DNA of 64,000 bases from Clostridia bacterium. GTDB lineage: Bacteria; Bacillota; Clostridia; Christensenellales; Aristaeellaceae. Shown here in pieces: positions 59,069 to 64,000 of this stretch. Each line of letters starts with the position of its first letter. Position 1 is the first letter of the stretch. Below the pieces are notes generated by a model, which searched no databases, was not told the origin of the DNA, and saw nothing but the letters and a program-made list of their open reading frames with translations. The stretch is from NCBI GenBank assembly GCA_017512985.1, contig JAFWEJ010000003.1, forward strand, positions 1 to 64,000, in the 5' to 3' direction. The position numbers and the translations under genes are program-made.

Positions 59069-59099
59069 GATCACTTATCCGCCGGGCGGGTAAGTGATC
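59069..59099 (-). terminator. Terminator of the 30-residue small gene
   Basis: GATCACTTACCCGCC and GGCGGATAAGTGATC pair over 15 positions with one wobble and are followed by TTTTTATTTT on the minus strand. Confidence 0.85.
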
Positions 59100-59131
59100 C
59101 TCTTTGCACGCTGGTTTCCGGGATCTGCTTC

Positions 59132-59224
59132 TTATCTGCCCTTCTCATGGCTGTACGCGAAAGTATAACCGTAAGCATAAACCGCTTCGGCCATCCACAT
59201 ACCGCAACCGTACATCCGTGCCAT
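59132..59224 (-). CDS. Small Tyr/Gly/Met-rich protein of 30 residues with its own transcription unit
   Basis: ATG 59224 follows AAGGAG with eight bases between and encodes 30 residues, MARMYGCGMWMAEAVYAYGY and a tail ending SHEKGR. It is rich in Tyr, Gly, Ala and Met. A near-consensus promoter (TTGACG, 17 bases, TATACT) lies 33 bases upstream of the ATG and a strong terminator 33 bases after the stop. Complete expression signals support a real small gene. The promoter is of the same pattern as that of the 34-residue gene at 32559-32663. Confidence 0.6.
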   Translation of the reverse strand: MARMYGCGMWMAEAVYAYGYTFAYSHEKGR

Positions 59225-59256
59225 GGGAAAAGCTCCTTTCCGGAAATATTGGTGTG

Positions 59257-59285
59257 AGTATATCCTGTATGCGCCGTTTCGTCAA
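59257..59285 (-). promoter_or_regulatory. Promoter of the 30-residue small gene
   Basis: TTGACG and TATACT are exactly 17 bases apart, with the same GATATACTCA context as the promoter at 32698-32726. Confidence 0.8.
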
Positions 59286-59332
59286 GCAAAAACTGAACCC
59301 GTTTTATTGATCCGGCCCGGCCATCCGTCTGA

Positions 59333-60613
59333 TCATGATTCAGGCTGTACGGGAATCCGGATGGTGACGATCGTCCCGCCGCAGTCCCGGTTGCTGATTG
59401 TCAGTTCTCCCCCGCACATCATCTTCAGCCTTTTGCTGATATTCGCAAGGGCAATATGCGGTTCGTCGTCATCGGTCGGTTTGAAGCCGGGACCGCTGTC
59501 GTCCACAATGACCTCCGCGTATCCGTCCTGCTGACGGGAAGAAACTGAAATGAACAGTGGCTCCAGTTCCGGGTCCAGTCCGTGTTTCACGGCGTTTTCC
59601 ACGACAGGCTGAAGCGTCAGCGGCGGAATGCGGAACGCCGTGAAAGGAGTTTCAAACTCCACCAGGAGCCTGTCCTGGAACCGGGCCTGTTCAACCGCCA
59701 GATACGCCCGCGTATGCTCCACTTCCTCGGTGAAAGGAATGGTATCCTCCTTCGCGATCGCGGTAAAGTTCTGGCGCAGGTAGCTGGAGAAGTCCAGGAT
59801 GACCTGCTGCGCTTTTTCCGTGTCCTGTTTGCACAGGTAATAAATGCTCATCAGGGTATTGTAGATGAAATGCGGCCGCATCTGCAGTACGGTGATACTG
59901 GCCTGCTGTACCGCGTTTTCCTGCTGCTGCCGGATGCTGTGGTCCACCTGGTCCATGAGAATAAAGGCAAACAGGATCACGACGGAAACCGACGTGCCGA
60001 TCACGATCATCAGGAGCCCGTAGGAGAACATCTGGATCAGCATACAGCACAGGGGCAGCAGCAGATAAACGGCAAATGCCGCGCGCTGCTTTTTGCTCAG
60101 CCTTTTACGGCGGAAGAGCAGGGAAACGCAGTTGAGCCCCATCATGGCGGCGGGAGGAAGAAGCAGCACAAAATACCAGGGGCCCCGGTGATAGACGTTC
60201 TCCGGGGAAATGCTGTATATCTCCGTTGTAAACTGCGTAATAATCAGCAATGCGACATAAACCAGCCACAGGGTAACCATGCTTGCGAAAAGCGGCGTCC
60301 TTTTTCTTCTTTCGCCCGAGCAGCGAAGCAGATACAGCGTCATCATCGGCATCAGCAAAGAAGAAAAAAACGATTCGCAGAAAACGGCGGCCCGGCTGAG
60401 GCCGGAATAATCCGGCCCGAGGAAAAGCAGGGAAACCTGGGACAGCAGATCTGAAGCGACATAAGCGGCGGCAGCGGAAAACAGGACAACGAAGAACCTC
60501 CGCGTCCATGTCTCCAGATAGCGGACCACCAGTGAAAAAAACAGTCCGAGCAGCACGATCACCAGGCCCGTGGCGGCGGCTGCAAAATTGACAAGGTCAA
60601 TCGCGTCATTCAT
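59333..60613 (-). CDS. LytS/YpdA-like sensor histidine kinase
   Basis: The 426-residue protein has about seven membrane helices in residues 5-220. A His_kinase domain follows with QMRPHFIYNTLMSIYYL (phospho-His near residue 248) and an ATPase domain with VVENAVKHGLDP (N box), DDSGPGFKP (G1) and GGTIVTIRIP. It phosphorylates a response regulator upon an unknown signal. Its start overlaps the XRE-REC regulator gene by eight bases, which is therefore the cognate partner. Confidence 0.88.
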   Translation of the reverse strand: MNDAIDLVNFAAAATGLVIVLLGLFFSLVVRYLETWTRRFFVVLFSAAAAYVASDLLSQVSLLFLGPDYSGLSRAAVFCESFFSSLLMPMMTLYLLRCSGERRKRTPLFASMVTLWLVYVALLIITQFTTEIYSISPENVYHRGPWYFVLLLPPAAMMGLNCVSLLFRRKRLSKKQRAAFAVYLLLPLCCMLIQMFSYGLLMIVIGTSVSVVILFAFILMDQVDHSIRQQQENAVQQASITVLQMRPHFIYNTLMSIYYLCKQDTEKAQQVILDFSSYLRQNFTAIAKEDTIPFTEEVEHTRAYLAVEQARFQDRLLVEFETPFTAFRIPPLTLQPVVENAVKHGLDPELEPLFISVSSRQQDGYAEVIVDDSGPGFKPTDDDEPHIALANISKRLKMMCGGELTISNRDCGGTIVTIRIPVQPES

Positions 60614-61205
60614 TCGTTTTCATCCCTCCCGGCAGGAACCTGAGCCGGGGCAGCTGGCTCCGTATCCCGGCGGCCGTAATCGGCTTGATGAGGAATCCGG
60701 ACGCGCCGGTTTTCCAGGCGTCCAGTGAATAATCCATATAGGCAGTCAGAAAGATCACATCCGTCTGCGGATTGATCTGCTGCAGTTCCCTGCACAATTC
60801 CAGCCCATTGTGCTTTCCCAGCTCAATGTCCAGGAATGCCAGCGCGACGCGGTTGTTCTGCGCATAACTGACCGCTTCCGAAGGTCTTGTGAATCCGGTG
60901 ATGTTCGCGTCGGGAAACACTTCCTCCAGGACAGGCAAACCGCCCGACAGGATGATTCCTTCATCATCCACCATGATGATATTGGGTGTGTCTTCCCGGC
61001 CGGACACCAGGCCGAAGAGAAACTCCGTGTTTGTTCCGAGGCATTTTGCCAGCCGCGCAATCATCACCGCGTCCGGCATCCGGCTGCCGGATTCCCATCT
61101 GGCGACTGTGGAGCGCGTGACATACATCTGTTCAGCGATCTGGGCCTGGGAAAGTCCCCGCTCGGTCCGCAGCTTCCTGATCGTATCCGCGAATGTCTGA
61201 TTCAT
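60606..61205 (-). CDS. Response regulator with N-terminal XRE helix-turn-helix and C-terminal receiver
   Basis: The 199-residue protein begins with a Cro/C1 helix-turn-helix (LSQAQIAEQMYVTRSTVARW, residues 5-60). A receiver domain follows with D80/D81, phospho-site D126 (FLDIELGKHNG) and Lys in FLIKPITAAG. DNA-binding first and receiver last is the reverse of the usual order. ATG 61205 with GGAGAA is chosen. It is transcribed with the LytS-like kinase. The target genes are unknown. Confidence 0.88.
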   Translation of the reverse strand: MNQTFADTIRKLRTERGLSQAQIAEQMYVTRSTVARWESGSRMPDAVMIARLAKCLGTNTEFLFGLVSGREDTPNIIMVDDEGIILSGGLPVLEEVFPDANITGFTRPSEAVSYAQNNRVALAFLDIELGKHNGLELCRELQQINPQTDVIFLTAYMDYSLDAWKTGASGFLIKPITAAGIRSQLPRLRFLPGGMKTNE

Positions 61206-61282
61206 CTGTTTTTCTCCTTCGGGAAGAAGCGCTCTGTCTGTCATAGCATAAAACAATCAACAGGAAATCTCAAGCCATGCTG

Positions 61283-62374
61283 TTATTTCTTCCTTCTCCT
61301 GTCATGGGCCTTGTAATACCGGCTCTTGTCCTCATACATCCGGTGATCGCTGACCCGGATCATTTCCTCCAGGGAATCCCCGCATTCCTGTCTTGTCGCC
61401 AGGCCGATCGCGACGGACAGGCCTGTTCTCCACATCTCGTCCAGGAAGGACATGATTGACTGTCGGATCTCCTCTTCATTGCAATGGATAAAAAGAAGCA
61501 TGAATTCATCGCCGCCGATCCGGTAGGCGATCGTTTTCCTGCCTGTAACGCTGCGCAGTCCGCGTCCGATCATCTTCAGCGCCCTGTCGCCTGCGTCGTG
61601 TCCCAGCTCGTCATTTGTCTTTTTCAGGCCGTTCATGTCGATCGACGCGGCAGCCGTGACAGCGTTCCTGTATTCCGCGCAGTCTTCATAAAAGATCCTG
61701 CGGTTCCATAACCGGGTCAGCGAATCATGATCCATGTCCTGGGCCCGCAGGAACAGGTAAAAGACCAGGCAGCTGATCAGGATCGCGGAAATGAGCGTGA
61801 TCTCTTCAAACACATAATCCACCGCCATCGCGCCGACGCATCCCAGCGCGCACAGGTAGATCACAATGATGTCCCTGATCCGGCGGTCTTTGAACCGTAT
61901 GCGGATTGTCACCAGGATCAGGATCAGGTAAATGAAACACACGGCAAACACAGCGCTGCCCAGCGGGCCCCGCTGAAAGCTGTAATTCGAATCAAAGGAG
62001 AAAGTCAGGGGAATGAATAAGGCTGTGCTGTAGAGAAGGCCGTTCAGGACGAGCGGGATCCATAAAAACCAGCTCGGCCTGCCGGAGGGCCAGATCACCA
62101 GAAGAAAACCAAGAACTGCCGCAGGACGCAGGACATATCCCGCAATCGAAGTGATGACGCGGAGATCCTTTCTGGCGGGATCCATCTGTGCATACTTTTC
62201 CATCATATCCTGGAGGATCAGCAGCGCGCAGACCAGCAGCGTAATCCGGAATTTCCCCTGGTCCACCCGTTCCGACATGATGTTTCTGCTCAGCAGGACA
62301 CAGGAGACAATCAGAATCAGCAAAAACGCCAGGTAATGTTCCCCGCCCGCCAGTTCTCCCAGATTTGAAATCAT
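61283..62374 (-). CDS. Integral-membrane diguanylate cyclase
   Basis: The 363-residue protein has about seven membrane helices up to residue 210 and a GGDEF domain with DSLTRLWNRRIFYED, ASIDMNGLKKTNDELGHDAG and RIGGDEFMLLF (about 286-290). It makes cyclic di-GMP. It is a paralogue of the protein at 26236-27372 with the canonical Phe. No EAL or PilZ gene occurs in the window. Confidence 0.9.
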   Translation of the reverse strand: MISNLGELAGGEHYLAFLLILIVSCVLLSRNIMSERVDQGKFRITLLVCALLILQDMMEKYAQMDPARKDLRVITSIAGYVLRPAAVLGFLLVIWPSGRPSWFLWIPLVLNGLLYSTALFIPLTFSFDSNYSFQRGPLGSAVFAVCFIYLILILVTIRIRFKDRRIRDIIVIYLCALGCVGAMAVDYVFEEITLISAILISCLVFYLFLRAQDMDHDSLTRLWNRRIFYEDCAEYRNAVTAAASIDMNGLKKTNDELGHDAGDRALKMIGRGLRSVTGRKTIAYRIGGDEFMLLFIHCNEEEIRQSIMSFLDEMWRTGLSVAIGLATRQECGDSLEEMIRVSDHRMYEDKSRYYKAHDRRRKK

Positions 62375-62483
62375 CCGTTCATCCCCGATTAAAGAAGTCT
62401 CGCAGCTTTATCCTGCGGCAGTCATGCGGCCGGTATCCCTTCATACCGGACAGGCACAGTAAAAATGATACAGAGCCGCTGAA

Positions 62484-62519
62484 GCAGAATCAATCAGTGT
62501 TGCAGAATCAATCAGTGTT
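62484..62519. repeat. Exact 18-bp tandem duplication
   Basis: GCAGAATCAATCAGTGTT occurs twice in direct succession in the intergenic region between the diguanylate cyclase and the MerR gene. The rest of 62375-62555 shows nothing else recognisable. Confidence 0.9.
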
Positions 62520-62555
62520 CCGGAAAGTCACATATCACCCGGTTTTCCGGACGGC

Positions 62556-62581
62556 AAAAAACCGCCGGCTGGTGCCGGCGG
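62556..62581 (-). terminator. Terminator of the MerR-family gene
   Basis: CCGCCGGC and GCCGGCGG form a perfect stem around four bases, followed by TTTTTT on the minus strand, 18 bases after the MerR stop. Confidence 0.9.
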
Positions 62582-62598
62582 CTCTGTGTACGCTTCAG

Positions 62599-62985
62599 TT
62601 ATTTCTTTTCCTTCTGCCCGGCCTCGTAGGCCCGGAGCTTTTCGGTGAAGAAGTTCAGTTTCCAGGTCACCTTGTCCAGGTGCTTCTGCATCTCGGCCAT
62701 CCTCTCGAGGACCCGTTCCCGGTGCGCCCGCAGCAGTTCCACCCGCTCTTCCAGCGTGTGGTCGCCCTCATGGGTCAGCTGGACAAACCGGGCGATCTCC
62801 TGGATGGACATGCCCGTGTTCTTCAGGCAGCAGATCAGGCCCAGGCGTTCCAGGTCCTCGTCCGTATACTGACGGAAACCGCCCTGCGTGCGTTCTACGC
62901 CGGAGAGCAGCCCCTCCTTTTCATAATACCGCAGCGTATGGGCTGTCAGCCCGGTCTTTTTGCTTACTTCCTGGATCGAATACAT
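62599..62985 (-). CDS. MerR-family transcriptional regulator
   Basis: The 128-residue protein has a MerR winged helix (VSKKTGLTAHTLRYYEKEGL, GGFRQYTDEDLERL) and a C-terminal coiled coil (LEERVELLRAHRERVLERMA). It lacks an effector domain, as in small MerR regulators that sense stress or metals. GGAGGG precedes ATG 62985. It is divergent from the sugar isomerase-like gene, with TTGACA at 63040-63045 on its strand. Confidence 0.85.
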   Translation of the reverse strand: MYSIQEVSKKTGLTAHTLRYYEKEGLLSGVERTQGGFRQYTDEDLERLGLICCLKNTGMSIQEIARFVQLTHEGDHTLEERVELLRAHRERVLERMAEMQKHLDKVTWKLNFFTEKLRAYEAGQKEKK

Positions 62986-63108
62986 TGCTGTCCCTCCGTC
63001 CGTCTGCATGGATTGAATGGTATCTGAAAACGGTTTGCCTGTCAAACCCGGTTTGTGCTTTCCTTCCCGCCCCGCATCCTGTATAATCGGACGGGAGGCG
63101 ATCTGACA

Positions 63109-63939
63109 ATGATCCAGTTTGGAATGCCGACGCTGATCGAGAACCGTACGCTGCAGGAGAATATCGATCTCTGCAGCCGCCTCGGCCTGCGCTTTATCGA
63201 ACTGAACATGAACTTTCCCGAATACCAGGCGGACCGGCTGGAGCAGACCGGAAAACTGCTGGACGCGGCGGACGCCGCCGGGATCTATTACACGATCCAC
63301 CTGGACGAAAACCTGAACATCGCGGACTTCAACCGTCTCGTCACGGACGCCTACCTGGAGACCGTCCGGCGGACCGTCGGGGTTGCCAAAGCGCTGCTCC
63401 CCCTCCGGGACCGCTGGGGCGGCGCCTCGCAGCCGCTGACGGTCAACATGCATATGCACCACGGCATCTTCATTACCCTGCCGGACAGGAAGGTGCAGAT
63501 GTACGACCGGGACAGGGATCGCTACCTGGAGGACTTCCGCCGGTTCCGCGGCCTTTGCGAAACCTGGATCGGCGGCGCGCCGGTCCGGATCGCCGTGGAA
63601 AACACGGACGGCTTCCGCGGCTACGAGCAGGAAGCGGTCGATCTGCTTCTGGAAAGCCCCTGTTTCGGCCTCACCTGGGACATCGGCCACTCCAAAGCCA
63701 CGGGTGAAAAAGACGTGCCGTTCATCCTGGCCCGGGAGGACAGGCTGATCCACTTCCATATCCACGACGGATCCGAGCAGCCGCCCCGGAACCACCTGGC
63801 CCTGGGCGACGGCGAAATCGACCTTGCCGCCCGGCTGCGGCTGGCGGAAGCGCATAACTGCCGCTGCGTGCTGGAAACCAAAACCGTCGACGCGCTGACC
63901 CGCTCCGTGGCGTGGCTGGCGGAAAACCGAAAACGCTGA
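63109..63939 (+). CDS. Sugar phosphate isomerase/epimerase-like TIM-barrel protein
   Basis: The 276-residue protein matches the AP_endonuc_2/xylose-isomerase-like barrel: IDLCSRLGLRFIELNMNFPE, then YTIHLDENLN, RIAVENTDGF, GLTWDIGHSKATGE and RLIHFHIHDGS. The metal ligands Glu, Asp, His and His are all in place. It interconverts a sugar or sugar phosphate of unknown identity. A TATAAT -10 lies at 63083-63088. It is divergent from a MerR gene, which may regulate it. Confidence 0.85.
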   Translation: MIQFGMPTLIENRTLQENIDLCSRLGLRFIELNMNFPEYQADRLEQTGKLLDAADAAGIYYTIHLDENLNIADFNRLVTDAYLETVRRTVGVAKALLPLRDRWGGASQPLTVNMHMHHGIFITLPDRKVQMYDRDRDRYLEDFRRFRGLCETWIGGAPVRIAVENTDGFRGYEQEAVDLLLESPCFGLTWDIGHSKATGEKDVPFILAREDRLIHFHIHDGSEQPPRNHLALGDGEIDLAARLRLAEAHNCRCVLETKTVDALTRSVAWLAENRKR

Positions 63940-63945
63940 TCCGGC

Positions 63946-63968
63946 GGGCGCCCTGCGGCGCCCGTTTT
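63946..63968 (+). terminator. Terminator of the isomerase-like gene
   Basis: GGGCGCC and GGCGCCC pair around CTGC and are followed by GTTTTCTT, seven bases after the stop. Confidence 0.85.
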
Positions 63969-63969
63969 C

Positions 63970-64000
63970 TTAATAACCGATCGCCTTCAGGATCCGGTCC
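63970..64000 (-). CDS. C-terminal end of a gene running off the window
   Basis: On the minus strand the last codons read DRILKAIGY and stop TAA, directly after the converging terminator. The rest of the gene is outside the window; no family can be named. Confidence 0.4.
   Translation of the reverse strand, partial: DRILKAIGY

Overview
The window looks like a chromosome segment of an anaerobic Firmicute of the class Clostridia, probably a gut or rumen species. The signs are strong GGAGG ribosome-binding sites, TTGACA/TATAAT-type promoters, Clostridia-type families (TnpV, DUF4358, DUF3842, CD3324 family, WG-repeat and SH3 secreted proteins, TTG/GTG starts) and short intrinsic terminators. No rRNA, tRNA, CRISPR array, phage structural gene or integrase was seen, so the genus cannot be fixed.

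Left part (1 to about 17.3 kb) is accessory DNA. It opens with a mosaic of truncated genes: an XRE regulator, a zinc-hook-like coiled-coil piece and an ABC sugar permease missing its C-terminus. A large sugar-binding lipoprotein follows, then an IS110-family insertion sequence with a structured bridge-RNA-like leader. Next is an unusual sigma-factor operon: a region-2-only sigma-like protein, a full ECF sigma and a 601-residue membrane anti-sigma-like protein. From about 6.6 to 17.3 kb the DNA is visibly AT-richer and reads like a defence/mobile island. It holds a PBECR4-type nuclease behind an attenuator, a three-gene Gabija-like operon (OLD-type ATPase-TOPRIM nuclease, UvrD-like helicase and an added HEXXH protein), TnpV, a MobC-like ribbon-helix-helix protein, a DUF4417-DUF6883-DUF4926 operon (probable toxin plus immunity), a duplicated covarying hairpin leader, an XRE/ImmA pair and a HigBA module.

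From 17.4 to 30 kb the DNA is GC-rich backbone: MFS exporter with XRE regulator, a decayed condensation-domain acyltransferase, a WG-repeat exported protein, a C39-like peptidase, a MerR regulator, a dicarboxylate/glutamate symporter with a response regulator, an integral-membrane diguanylate cyclase, and a remnant of a second sensor protein fused in frame to an SH3-domain exported protein.

From 30 to 60 kb there is a dense run of small single-enzyme genes: RsgA, isochorismatase-like hydrolase, four SAM methyltransferases, seven GNAT loci (one with an amber codon, one double-domain), Nudix, ASCH, two PNPOx-like proteins, nitrilase-like hydrolase, P-loop kinases, AlkZ/YcaQ-like and AlkD-like DNA glycosylases, a Smr-less MutS2, an ECF sigma with a tiny membrane protein and signal peptidase I, a cell-surface O-acetylation operon (SGNH, DUF4358, MBOAT, DHHW), an MntR-like regulator, and a DUF3842-ECF transporter-kinase operon behind a riboswitch-like leader. 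Several very short genes have their own promoters and terminators.

The right end carries a LytS-like kinase with an XRE-REC response regulator, a second diguanylate cyclase, a MerR regulator and a divergent sugar isomerase/epimerase-like protein. Signalling genes (two diguanylate cyclases, two response regulators, two complete ECF sigma factors, two MerR regulators) are numerous for a window of this size.
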